64,000 nt of DNA, taken from assembly GCA_963725415.1 (NCBI GenBank), contig CAVRZY010000120.1:1-64000 (forward strand), given 5' to 3'. Positions 8,008 to 17,933 of the stretch are shown piece after piece (the stretch's first letter is position 1; each line of letters begins with the position of its first letter). This DNA comes from CAVRZY01 sp963725415 (GTDB lineage Bacteria > Acidobacteriota > Terriglobia > Bryobacterales > Bryobacteraceae). A model generated the notes under the pieces. It was given only the letters and a program-made list of their open reading frames with translations. It had not been told where the DNA came from and did not search any database. The position numbers and the translations under genes were made by a program.

Positions 8008-9171
8008 ATGCAAAAGAGACACATTCATGGTGCTGTGCTTCTCAGCTTGCTGGTGCTTGCCTACCTGGCTGGTTCCTACGCCAGGCCGGGGACCGATCCG
8101 GAGTGGATCAAGATCAGATACGGAGCATGGGGCGGCCCCGGCGTGAACGCGGCGCCTGGACCCATGGATCCGATCCTGCTTAAGGACTACGCCCCGAAAT
8201 CCTCGCTGGTGGTACCGGAAACCGCGGTGGCCAAGGCGTGCTTCCCGGCGATTGACGTGCATGCGCACGTGAACGCCAGGACGCCGGAAGAGGTGAAGGA
8301 ATGGGTGCGGACCATGGATGAGGTCGGCATTGAAATGACTGTCATCCTGACCGGGGCTACCGGGGCGCAATTCGACAAGCTGGTAGATCTCTATCTCAAA
8401 CCTTACCCGAGCCGATTCCAGCTCTATTGCGGGCTGGACACCACGGATTTCGACAAGCCGGACTACCCGGAGCGGGCCGTCGCGGAGCTGGTGCGCTGCT
8501 ATAAGAAAGGCGCGCGCGGCGTGGGCGAGCTTTCGGACAAAGGCAGCGGCTTCAGCAGAAATGCGAACCTGCCCCGGGACAAGCGCCTGCACCCCGACGA
8601 TGCGCGCCTGGACCCGTTCTGGGAAAAGTGTGCCGAGCTGAAGATGCCCGCTAACATTCACCTGGCCGACCATCCCTCCTGCTGGAAACCCCTGGATGCC
8701 TACCAGGAGCGTACGCCCGATTACCAGCATTTCAATCTGTACGGCAAGGATGTGCCCTCTTACGAGGAACTGATCGCCATCCGCGACCACACGCTGGCCA
8801 AACACCCCAAAACCACTTTCATCGCCTGCCATCTGGGAAACCAGGGTAACGACCTGTCGGCCCTGGCCAAGGTGCTCGACGCGCATCTCAACCTCTACGT
8901 GGACATCTCCGCCCGCGATTACGAGGTGGGCCGGGAACCGCGGGCCGCGGTCAAGTTCCTCACGAAATACCGGAATCGGGTTTTGTGGGGCACCGATATG
9001 GGCCGCGAAAAAAGCATGTACCAGGCCTGGTGGCGGTTGTTCGAAAGCGCCGATGAGTTCATGCCGGGGCGCATCTGGTGGCGGTACTATGGCCTGGAAC
9101 TCTCCGCATCCGCACTCGAAAGCCTCTATCGCAAGAACGCCCGGGGCCTGATGAATTGGCAAAAGTTATGA
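8008..9171 (+). CDS. Exported amidohydrolase (Amidohydro_2 family)
   Basis: This 387-residue protein has a hydrophobic leader (AVLLSLLVLAYLAGSYA). It is a TIM-barrel metal hydrolase of the amidohydrolase 2 group (decarboxylase/lactonase-like). The first metal motif is DVHAHVN, later ligand strands are PANIHLADH and TTFIACHLGNQG, and the final aspartate lies in VLWGTDMGR. ATG 8008 is chosen because the leader starts there; the open frame upstream overlaps the oxidoreductase gene. Its stop overlaps the start of the next gene by ATGA. It is a paralogue of the protein encoded at 13441-14634. Confidence 0.87.
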   Translation: MQKRHIHGAVLLSLLVLAYLAGSYARPGTDPEWIKIRYGAWGGPGVNAAPGPMDPILLKDYAPKSSLVVPETAVAKACFPAIDVHAHVNARTPEEVKEWVRTMDEVGIEMTVILTGATGAQFDKLVDLYLKPYPSRFQLYCGLDTTDFDKPDYPERAVAELVRCYKKGARGVGELSDKGSGFSRNANLPRDKRLHPDDARLDPFWEKCAELKMPANIHLADHPSCWKPLDAYQERTPDYQHFNLYGKDVPSYEELIAIRDHTLAKHPKTTFIACHLGNQGNDLSALAKVLDAHLNLYVDISARDYEVGREPRAAVKFLTKYRNRVLWGTDMGREKSMYQAWWRLFESADEFMPGRIWWRYYGLELSASALESLYRKNARGLMNWQKL

Positions 9172-10175
9172 GCACGTCATCTCTTTTCTTGCTGCTGTGC
9201 AGTGTTCCCCTGTGTGCGCAGGTCAAACTCACGCCCGGACCGGAACAGATTCCAGTCGAGATCGATGGCAAGCCATTCGCGGTGTTCATCATCGGAGGCC
9301 ATGAAGTCAACAGGCCGTATCTCTATCCCTTACGTTCCGCCTCCGGGAAGGTCGTAACCCGGTCATTCCCCGCCGGCCAGTTGCCGGGCGAGAGCACGGA
9401 TCATCCCCATCAGGCAGGCCTCTATTACGGTCACGGAGATGTGAACGGTTACAACTATTGGGCCAATCTGCCATCCCAGGGCGGTCCCAAGAGAGGCCGC
9501 ATCGTTCTGAAAGAGCTGGTCTCGGTGAAGAGTGGGACGAAGTCGGGGACTGTGGACGCCATCTTCGACTGGCTGGCTCCGGACGGCAAGGCCATCATGA
9601 CCGAAACGCGGAAAATGACGTTTTACTCGGACCCCCAGCTCCGTACCGTGGATGTGGACCTCGACTTCACCGCCATCGACCAAGTGGTGTTCCGGGACAC
9701 CAAAGAAGGGACCTTCGCGATCCGGCTGGCCACTGTGCTCGAAGAGCCTCACACGAAAGTGATCGGTCCCCCGGACACCAAGGAGGGAGTGGTGCGCACT
9801 GGCAAATTGACAAATGCGCAGGGCGCTGAGCGCGAGGAGAACGTCTGGGGCAAACGCTCGGAATGGGTGGACTACTCCGGCGTGATCGATGGCGAGAAAG
9901 TAGGCGTGGTGATCATGGATCACCCCGGCAATCCCAGGCACCCCACCTACTGGCACTCCCGCGCCTACGGTTTGCATTCTGCGAACCCCTTTGGCGTGAG
10001 CGATTTTCTGAACGACAAGACCAAGAACGGAAGCATGACGGTCGAGCCGGGTCAACACGCGCGGTTCCGTTACCGCGTGATTGTCCACCCGGGTGATGCT
10101 CAGAGCGCCAATGTCGCCGGGCTGTACCAGAAGTACGCCGCGACGAAGGAGCGCTCCGGCCGGCCTGGTTTGTAG
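9168..10175 (+). CDS. Exported PmoA-family protein (DUF6807)
   Basis: This 335-residue protein has a short signal peptide (LFLLLCSVPLCAQ) followed by the PmoA/DUF6807 beta-rich domain. Recognisable parts are FAVFIIGGHEVNRPYLYPLR, the STDHPHQAGLYYGHGDVNG motif with clustered histidines, and MDHPGNPRHPTYWHSRAYG near the C-terminus. The family was named for methane oxygenase similarity but is typically found in sugar-degradation loci. No copper monooxygenase partner is present here, so a carbohydrate-linked role is more likely. It is coupled to the amidohydrolase by an ATGA overlap. Confidence 0.85.
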   Translation: MSTSSLFLLLCSVPLCAQVKLTPGPEQIPVEIDGKPFAVFIIGGHEVNRPYLYPLRSASGKVVTRSFPAGQLPGESTDHPHQAGLYYGHGDVNGYNYWANLPSQGGPKRGRIVLKELVSVKSGTKSGTVDAIFDWLAPDGKAIMTETRKMTFYSDPQLRTVDVDLDFTAIDQVVFRDTKEGTFAIRLATVLEEPHTKVIGPPDTKEGVVRTGKLTNAQGAEREENVWGKRSEWVDYSGVIDGEKVGVVIMDHPGNPRHPTYWHSRAYGLHSANPFGVSDFLNDKTKNGSMTVEPGQHARFRYRVIVHPGDAQSANVAGLYQKYAATKERSGRPGL

Positions 10176-10220
10176 TAGAATCAGCCCAGATATTCTCAGA
10201 ATGGGGAAGGAGAAGTGCCC

Positions 10221-11549
10221 ATGGAACGAAGACATTTCCTGATGACTTCGGCGGCCGCCGCTGCTGCAATGCGTTCGAGCGCGCTCGCCAGTCCGAACGA
10301 TACGGTCCGCGTCGCCTGCGTGGGAGTCCGCGGCCAGGGCCAGAGCCATATACGGTCCTATGGCAGGATGCCGAACGTGGAGATTGCAGCGATTTGCGAT
10401 GTGGACGAGTCGGTGCTCGAGCAGCGTTTGCAGGATGCCGAGAAGCTGACCAAGAAGCGTCCGGCTGGGTTCACGGACCTGCGCAAGGTGCTGGAAGACA
10501 AGTCCATCGACGCCATTTCGATCGCCACGCCCAACCACTGGCACGCCTTGCAAGCCATCTGGGGCTGCCAGGCCGGCAAGGATGTGTACGTGGAGAAGCC
10601 GTGCGCGTATAACATCTTTGAGGCGAAACAGGTCCTGGCCGCCGCCAAAAAGTACAACCGCATGGTGCAACACGGAACCAACGGCCGCTCCTCAGCGACC
10701 ATGCAGGAAGCGGTCAAGCTGATCCGGGAAGGCGTGATCGGGGACGTGTATATGTCGCGCGGGCTTTGCTTCAAGTGGCGCGACACCATCGGCCGCACGC
10801 CGGTTGAGCCCGTGCCTGCAGGCGTGCATTACGATCTGTGGCTCGGGCCGGCGCCCAAACGCGAGTTCACGCGTAACCGGTTCCACTACAACTTCCACTG
10901 GTTCTGGGACTACGGCAACGGAGATATCGGCAACCAGGGTGTGCACCAGATGGACGCGGCGCGCTGGCTGCTGGGAGTGAAGTACCCGACCAAGGTCAGC
11001 GCCATGGGCGGCCACTACATGTTCGACGACGATCAGGAAACGCCCAACACCATGGTCGCGACCTTCGAGTTCGACGAGGGCGGGAAAAAGAAGTTCCTGG
11101 TTTTCGAGGTGCGGCATTGGATCTCGAACGGCGAGGCCGAGATTCAGGACGTAGCCGACCCCATGGCCGGTCCGGCCGCGGGCACGCGCACTACCGTGGG
11201 CAACGTCGTCTACGGTTCCAAGGGATATCTGAGCACTGCCAGGCCGGGCTTCAAAATCTTCCTCGGCAAGGAGCAGCAACCTGGACCGGCTCCCGAAGGT
11301 AAGCGGCGCGGCGACAACTGGGCCAACTTCATCCAGGCCGTGCGCAGCCGTAAGCCATCGGATCTGAACGCCCCGATAGATGAGGGCGCGCCGTCGGTAA
11401 CCCTGATTCATCTGGCCAACATCTCTTACCGATTGGGCCGCACGCTGCACTTCGACCCCGCCACCTTGACCTGCAAGGGGGATGCGGAAGCGAACAAAAT
11501 GTTCACGCGCAACTACCGCGCACCGTTTGTGGTTCCAGAGAAGGTTTAG
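10221..11549 (+). CDS. Exported Gfo/Idh/MocA-family oxidoreductase
   Basis: This 442-residue protein has a Tat leader (RRHFLMTSAAAAAAM) and a complete Gfo/Idh/MocA fold. It has the nucleotide loop VGVRGQGQSH, IATPNHWHAL, the EKP lysine motif in VYVEKPCAYN, and the catalytic motif GNQGVHQMDAARW. ATG 10221 has GGAAGGAG 8 bases upstream and is preferred over the GTG 6 bases earlier. It is a close paralogue of the minus-strand gene at 15489-16802, which differs at the catalytic motif. It starts a run with two isomerases and an amidohydrolase. Confidence 0.92.
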   Translation: MERRHFLMTSAAAAAAMRSSALASPNDTVRVACVGVRGQGQSHIRSYGRMPNVEIAAICDVDESVLEQRLQDAEKLTKKRPAGFTDLRKVLEDKSIDAISIATPNHWHALQAIWGCQAGKDVYVEKPCAYNIFEAKQVLAAAKKYNRMVQHGTNGRSSATMQEAVKLIREGVIGDVYMSRGLCFKWRDTIGRTPVEPVPAGVHYDLWLGPAPKREFTRNRFHYNFHWFWDYGNGDIGNQGVHQMDAARWLLGVKYPTKVSAMGGHYMFDDDQETPNTMVATFEFDEGGKKKFLVFEVRHWISNGEAEIQDVADPMAGPAAGTRTTVGNVVYGSKGYLSTARPGFKIFLGKEQQPGPAPEGKRRGDNWANFIQAVRSRKPSDLNAPIDEGAPSVTLIHLANISYRLGRTLHFDPATLTCKGDAEANKMFTRNYRAPFVVPEKV

Positions 11550-11606
11550 ATGTGATGCGCACTGGCCGCCCTGGCCGGCGCGGCAATCCCATAAGGAGCG
11601 GACGAC

Positions 11607-12485
11607 ATGGACATACTGACTCGCCGCCGGCTACTTTCCTGCGGCATCCAGGCTGCGGCAGGCCTGACGGCATTGCGCTTGGGCGCAGCCGCCCAGCACG
11701 TTTCAAAGATGCGCTTCGGATTTACCTCGTACCAGTGGGGCAGCGACTGGGACGTCCCCACGACGATCGCGAACTGCACGAAAGCTAAGGCCTTTGGGGT
11801 CGAATTGCGGACCCAGGAGAAATACGCCGCAGGCGTGGAACTGTCGCTCTCCGAATCGCAGCGCCGTGAGGTCAAGCAGCGGTTTGCCGACAGCCCTGTC
11901 GCGCTGGTCGGCCTCGCGTGCTCCGAGCGCTATGACTGGCTCGAATCGGCCAAGCTGAACGAAGCCATCGAAAGCACCAAGGGCTACGTGAAGCTGAGCC
12001 AGGACGTCGGCGGCCATGGCGTGCGGGTTTTTGTCAACGATTTTCACAAAGAGGTCCCGCACGAGAAGACCATCGAGCAGGTCACTGGCGCACTCAACAT
12101 CGTGGGCAGATACGCGGCCGATTACGACCAGTTGATCCGCTTGGAAAACCACGGCTCAGCCGGGGATTTGGTTACGCTTCGGAAGATCATGGACGGCGTG
12201 AACCAGCGCAGTGTGCGGATCAAGCTGAACGGCCTTCCGGCCGACAGTGCGGACTTCGCGCAACGCTTCCAACCGGTGAAGAATGTCCTCGATGACACGC
12301 TGCACTTTCATGAGCTGAACCGCGGGAACTTTCCCTATCAGCTCCAGGCTGATCTGCTGATCGACGCCGGCTGGGAGGGTTGGTGGCTGCTGGAGGCCAG
12401 CTCCAAGGTGCCGGACCGCCTTCAGGCGCTGATCGAGCAGCACCAGATCTGGGACGGGATAGTCGCGAAATCGCTGAGCCGCTGA
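11607..12485 (+). CDS. Exported sugar phosphate isomerase/epimerase-like TIM barrel
   Basis: This 292-residue protein has an N-terminal Tat-like leader (LTRRRLLSCGIQAAAG) and an xylose-isomerase-like barrel. Barrel pieces include FGVELRTQEKYAAG near residue 60, VALVGLACSERYDW, HGVRVFVNDFHKE, IRLENHGSAGD, DTLHFHELN and WWLLEASSKV. AAGGAG at about 11591 sits well for the ATG. Like the protein encoded at 4859, the substrate cannot be assigned. It is the second gene of a run that begins with the oxidoreductase at 10221. Confidence 0.83.
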   Translation: MDILTRRRLLSCGIQAAAGLTALRLGAAAQHVSKMRFGFTSYQWGSDWDVPTTIANCTKAKAFGVELRTQEKYAAGVELSLSESQRREVKQRFADSPVALVGLACSERYDWLESAKLNEAIESTKGYVKLSQDVGGHGVRVFVNDFHKEVPHEKTIEQVTGALNIVGRYAADYDQLIRLENHGSAGDLVTLRKIMDGVNQRSVRIKLNGLPADSADFAQRFQPVKNVLDDTLHFHELNRGNFPYQLQADLLIDAGWEGWWLLEASSKVPDRLQALIEQHQIWDGIVAKSLSR

Positions 12486-12497
12486 GGCGCGGGACGA

Positions 12498-13421
12498 GTG
12501 GCTAACCAAGGCCGAAGATCCTTCTTGCGCCAGGCCGCTTCGATGGCGGCCGCCGCGCGCATCCTGGCCGCCCAGGAGCGGCCCGGGAGCTTCCGGTTTC
12601 GGCACGCCATGTGCAACGAAACCTTCGAGAAGAGGCCCTTTGCCGAGACCTGCCAGGCCATCCGGAAAGCCGGCTATACGGGCGTCGAGATTGCTCCGTT
12701 CACTCTGTCCGAAGACCCGGTGGGGATCCCGGCCCGGCAGCGCCGCGAATACTCTTCCATCATCCGGTCGGAAGGGCTGGAGTTTGCCGGTTTTCACTGG
12801 CTGCTGCTGGCCCCCAAGGGCCTGCACGTGACCACCGTGGACCAAGCCGTGCGGGAGCGAAGCTGGCAGCACATGCGGGGGCTGATCGACCTGTGCGCCG
12901 ACCTGGGGCCTGGCGCCGTCATGGTCCTGGGGTCTCCCCAGCAGCGCGCAGTCACCGCGGCCTCGAGCCGGGCGGATGCCGTTCGCAACCTCACGGACGG
13001 TCTGGCCGGCATCGCCCCGCATGCGGTTGAGCGCGGCGTGAAGGTGCTTATCGAAACCTTCACCCAGCGGCCGGACGATGTCGTCCGGTCGCTGGCGGAG
13101 GCCGTCGCTATCGTTCGCGAGGTCGGCAGTCCCAGCATACAGACCATGTTTGACACGAACAACGCGTCGAACGAAGTGGAGCCGCACGCTGTTTTGGTGG
13201 ACCGGTACTTCGATTTGATCCGCCACGTGCACCTCACCGAGCAGGGAGGGGCATACCCGGGCGTCGGTTCCTACGACTTCAAGCCGGTGCTGGGTGTGCT
13301 GCGGCGCCGTGGTTACACCGGCTGGCTCTCGCTGGAGGTCTTTGATTTCCGCGCCGGTGCTGATAAAATCGCGAACGGTTCTTTACGATACATTCAAGCC
13401 GAGATCGCCAAGCTGGCGTGA
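12498..13421 (+). CDS. Exported sugar phosphate isomerase/epimerase-like TIM barrel
   Basis: This 307-residue protein starts at GTG 12498 with a Tat leader (GRRSFLRQAASMAAAARILA). The barrel is close to hydroxypyruvate-isomerase/xylose-isomerase-like proteins. It carries GYTGVEIAPFTLSE, FAGFHWLLLAPKGLH, KVLIETFTQR, IQTMFDTNNASNE, IRHVHLTEQGG and GWLSLEVFDF, with Glu/Asp/His residues at strand ends as expected for a metal site. It lies 12 bases after the previous isomerase and 19 bases before the amidohydrolase at 13441, so cotranscription is likely. Confidence 0.85.
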   Translation: MANQGRRSFLRQAASMAAAARILAAQERPGSFRFRHAMCNETFEKRPFAETCQAIRKAGYTGVEIAPFTLSEDPVGIPARQRREYSSIIRSEGLEFAGFHWLLLAPKGLHVTTVDQAVRERSWQHMRGLIDLCADLGPGAVMVLGSPQQRAVTAASSRADAVRNLTDGLAGIAPHAVERGVKVLIETFTQRPDDVVRSLAEAVAIVREVGSPSIQTMFDTNNASNEVEPHAVLVDRYFDLIRHVHLTEQGGAYPGVGSYDFKPVLGVLRRRGYTGWLSLEVFDFRAGADKIANGSLRYIQAEIAKLA

Positions 13422-13440
13422 TCGGAAGGAGGACAGAGTC

Positions 13441-14634
13441 GTGTATTTTCGTTTGTTCTTGACGATGTTAGTGGTGTGCGTAGCTGGCGCTGCGCAACCC
13501 CCCGTGCGGCAGCGGCCGACATATTCTCATCCCGGCTGGAAGCCAACTCCGCCCCAGACCGCAATGCCCAAATCGACGCTCGTTGTCGAGGAGCATAAGA
13601 TCCAGAAAGCAAAGTTTCCGGCGATCGATATCCATTTTCACGGGGGCTTCCTCCGGACGCCGGCGGATTACCAGAAGCTGATTTCGATCATGGATCAGGT
13701 GGGCGTCGCTATGCTTGTCAACCTGGACGGCCGATCCGGGCAGGCGTTCGATCAATACCTGAAGGGAGCCGAGCCCTACCGGGACCGTATCATTACTCTT
13801 GCCCGGCTGGATTGGGAAGGGGTCAACGATCCCGGCTGGTCCGAGAAGATGACCAAGGAACTGGAACGGTGTTTTCGGGCCGGGGCGCAGGGGCTGAAGA
13901 TCTCCAAGGAACTCGGTCTGGACGTGAGGAATAAGGACGGCAGCTTCCTCCAGTGCGACGACCCGCGGCTGGATCCGGTTTGGGAGATGTGCGCGAAATA
14001 TAACCGGCCGATCGTTCATCATGTCAACGACCAGTTCGGCCGGTTCCTGCCCATCGGCCCCGAGAACGAACGCTACGAGGCGGGCTTGTGGAGGGACAAC
14101 CCGTCTGAGAATTATTACGGCACCGGGCAACCGGGCTTCGAGGAGATCAACCAGCATCGCGAAAGGATGCTGGCTAAGCACCCGAAAGCGGTTTACATCC
14201 TCGCCCACATTGTGATGCTGGGATTTGACCTGAAGAGGGTTGCTGCACTGCTGGACAAGTATCCGAATGCCAACGTCGACCTCTCGGCCGCCATTCAGGA
14301 GGTAGGTCGGCAGCCGCGCACGGCGCGCAAGTTCCTCATCCAATACCAGGACCGGGTGTTGTTCGGCACGGATGGAGGCACCGCCCGCATGAACGACCTG
14401 GACGGTTTCTGGCGGCCGCACTTCCGGTTTTTCGAGACCGAAGACGAGTACTTCGACCACCCGGCGCAACTGCTGTCGCCGCTGGGAGCGCCGCTGCACG
14501 GCCGCTGGAAGATTTACGGTATCGGGCTGCCGGACGAAGTGATACGGAAGATCTATTACGCGAATGCGCTGCGGCACCTTCCGGCCGCCCGGCCGGCGAT
14601 GGAGAAGCACCTGGCGGCCCGCCGCGCCGATTGA
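13441..14634 (+). CDS. Exported amidohydrolase (Amidohydro_2 family)
   Basis: This 397-residue protein starts at GTG 13441 with AAGGAGG 8 bases upstream and a signal-like N-terminus (FLTMLVVCVAGAAQ). The metal motif is DIHFHGG, followed by RPIVHHVND, AVYILAHIVM and the aspartate in VLFGTDGG. It is a paralogue of the protein encoded at 8008, with the same order of motifs and a similar STLVVEE-type linker before the barrel. It converges on the minus-strand DUF1080 gene. Confidence 0.87.
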   Translation: MYFRLFLTMLVVCVAGAAQPPVRQRPTYSHPGWKPTPPQTAMPKSTLVVEEHKIQKAKFPAIDIHFHGGFLRTPADYQKLISIMDQVGVAMLVNLDGRSGQAFDQYLKGAEPYRDRIITLARLDWEGVNDPGWSEKMTKELERCFRAGAQGLKISKELGLDVRNKDGSFLQCDDPRLDPVWEMCAKYNRPIVHHVNDQFGRFLPIGPENERYEAGLWRDNPSENYYGTGQPGFEEINQHRERMLAKHPKAVYILAHIVMLGFDLKRVAALLDKYPNANVDLSAAIQEVGRQPRTARKFLIQYQDRVLFGTDGGTARMNDLDGFWRPHFRFFETEDEYFDHPAQLLSPLGAPLHGRWKIYGIGLPDEVIRKIYYANALRHLPAARPAMEKHLAARRAD

Positions 14635-14646
14635 CGCAGGCCACGA

Positions 14647-15462
14647 TCAGAGCTTCCGGATCTTCAGGTTCTTAAACCAGACGGCTGCGCCGTGGTGCTG
14701 GAGGGAGAGGGAGCCGCTGGGCTTCGCGTTGAGCAGTATGTCCCGGACGGTGGGCGCGGCCGCCCATCGTTTGGAGGTGCCCGCGCGGGCCTCATCGGAA
14801 TCCAGCGAACCATCCAGCACTTGGACGCCATTGATCCAGTGCTCAAAGTGGTCGCCTTTTACCACGAGCCGCGACTGGTTCCACTCGCCGGCGGGCCGGG
14901 CCGCCATCTTCCTTGGCGGGATCATGGAGTAGAGCGCGCCGGTGGCGTGAAGAAGATCGCCCTTGTTCATCTCCGGATAGCTCGCGTCATCGATCAACTG
15001 GAACTCGTATGAGACGGTGTACTCCTGCGCGGTTGCCTCCGGCGCCATTTTCGCGCGGTCGGAGCGAGGCGCGGTCAGCTCGCGCTCGAGCATGGCTTCG
15101 AACCCGCCGGTGCGCCTGTCGACCTTCGTGTTATCGAAGAAGATGATGCGTTGAATGCGGTACTTCACCCCGGTATTGCCGCGGGCGGAGATGCGCCAGT
15201 CGAACTTCAGCTCGAAGTCGCCGAAAGAGTCCTGCGTGATCAGGTCCTCACTGATGCGGGGTTCGGGACGTGTCTTGAGACAGCCGTCTTCGATGACCCA
15301 GGAGTCGCCGGGCGGCTTTTCGCTGGCGGGATCGCGCCATCCCCGCATGGTATGGCCGTCGAACAGCAGTCGAAAGCCCGCCCGCTCCTCGGCCGGAGTG
15401 AGCGTATTATCGGCGGCCGGCGCGACAACGCAAACCGCCGCAACCAGCACCAGGAATCGCAT
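14647..15462 (-). CDS. Exported DUF1080 (3-keto-disaccharide hydrolase-like) protein
   Basis: This 271-residue protein has a signal peptide (FLVLVAAVCVVAPAA) and a DUF1080 jelly-roll. It has GFRLLFDGHTMRGW, WVIEDGCLKTRP, DFELKFDWRIS, GNTGVKYRI, WNQSRLVVKGDHFEHWINGV and a terminal AAVWFKNLKIRKL. The family (PF06439) is annotated as 3-keto-disaccharide hydrolase; such proteins act after glycosides are oxidised to 3-keto sugars. It is 26 bases downstream of an oxidoreductase gene on the same strand, a pairing that fits that two-step pathway. Confidence 0.9.
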   Translation of the reverse strand: MRFLVLVAAVCVVAPAADNTLTPAEERAGFRLLFDGHTMRGWRDPASEKPPGDSWVIEDGCLKTRPEPRISEDLITQDSFGDFELKFDWRISARGNTGVKYRIQRIIFFDNTKVDRRTGGFEAMLERELTAPRSDRAKMAPEATAQEYTVSYEFQLIDDASYPEMNKGDLLHATGALYSMIPPRKMAARPAGEWNQSRLVVKGDHFEHWINGVQVLDGSLDSDEARAGTSKRWAAAPTVRDILLNAKPSGSLSLQHHGAAVWFKNLKIRKL

Positions 15463-15488
15463 GTGCTCCGTCAGCTCCTCAAACCTTG

Positions 15489-16802
<1,314 letters not shown>

Positions 16803-16935
16803 CAACTTTCTCCTCTCGTCAGGGAATGCCTGAGTGCCCCTCACTATAGCACCGTTTGCACCCGAATCTCCGCTTCCTGAAGGCTGGCGACTTCCCAGCC
16901 CCGCATCAGACAATTCGGCGATAACATGGCATTCA

Positions 16936-17490
16936 ATGCCTGACACCTCAACCCGCCGTCAATGGGCTGGGCTGGCGACGGTGGCTGCCGTCGCGTGCGT
17001 GGCGTATGCTTCGTCGTCGGTCTTGCATGAACTCATCGGGCATGGCTCGGGCTGTTTTCTGGCCGGCACGAGGCCCGTCTTCTTCGACTCGATCGTGCTT
17101 CGATGCGCGCGGGGAAGCTGGCTGGTCGACGCATGCGGGCCGGCCGCGAACATTGTCTTTGGCGGCTGAGCGTTCTGGACATTTCGGAGGCGGAAGCAAT
17201 TCACGCCGGGCAGCTTCTTTCTCTGGCTCTTCGCCGCCGTCAATCTTCTGGTCGTTACCGGCTATCTGCTCCAGTCCGGAGCGACGAATCGCGGCGACTG
17301 GGCCTCCGTCATCGCCGGCTTCCGCCCGGCCTCTGCCTGGAGGATGGCAATCGCGGCACTGGGAGTTGTCCTCTATTACGGAACGATGCGGCTCCTCTGC
17401 CGGTCCATGATCGTCGTAGTCAGCCGTGGCGCCTTGAGACGAGGAGACCTCGGGCGACTGATGTTCCCCACCTACCCGGAATCAGACTGT
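16936..17490 (+). pseudogene. Broken membrane protein with HExxH-type motif
   Basis: From ATG 16936 the frame encodes a hydrophobic segment (AGLATVAAVACVAYASS) then VLHELIGHGSG, a site like that of M50-type membrane metalloproteases. An in-frame TGA at 17167-17169 follows. The same frame continues for about 100 codons of membrane-like sequence (FFLWLFAAVNLLVVTGYLL, MAIAALGVVLYYGTM) and ends near MFPTYPESD at about 17487, where hydrophobic coding stops. One stop plus a missing 3' end suggests a dead gene. A single TGG-to-TGA change could explain the internal stop. Confidence 0.6.
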
Positions 17491-17863
17491 GAGCGTCCGA
17501 AAAATGCATCGGGTTCAACTTTTCCAAGTTTCTTTTCCCCACCCCGCCAACAACTTAGCCGCATCCGCGGCCGAAACGAGCCTGTCACGTCCCTCTGCGC
17601 GAAATTCGGGTGGCGCATCTTCTCCGAAACATGCGCCCCAACCCCTGTCGGGCACCCTGCGCGATGCCAGCTTCAGCCCACAAAATCAACCAGATGGAGA
17701 GATTTCCACAGGAAGTGCTCCGCAAGAACACAAATCTCGCATTTTGCGCCCCCTGGGGCATAACACGCAGGGAATTGGGGCCACGTCGCCTCCTCGCCGC
17801 GTCGCCGCGTCCCTCCCTCCCCCCAAGCCGTTGGTGAATTCGAATTACCAATCGAATTATCTC
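17491..17863. other. Intergenic region before the TonB receptor gene
   Basis: Open frames here have no family resemblance and appear to be read-through beyond the broken membrane protein. The region becomes AT-rich near 17836-17870, just before the predicted promoter. Confidence 0.4.
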
Positions 17864-17892
17864 TTGTATTCGCTGCGCAATCGGTGTATATG
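17864..17892 (+). promoter_or_regulatory. Predicted sigma70-like promoter of the TonB receptor
   Basis: TTGTAT at 17864-17869 and TATATG at 17887-17892 are separated by 17 bases in an AT-rich stretch, 42 bases before the receptor ATG. GGAGGAG lies downstream at about 17902-17908, but 25 bases from the ATG, which is too far for a normal ribosome site. Confidence 0.4.
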
Positions 17893-17933
17893 AATTGTGA
17901 ACGGGAGGAGTTTGCACGGAAAGTGGATACTAT

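Noticed and set aside
9168..10175. A particulate methane monooxygenase subunit
   Set aside because: The PmoA name of this family is historical; there are no membrane helices or partner subunits, and the context is sugar metabolism.
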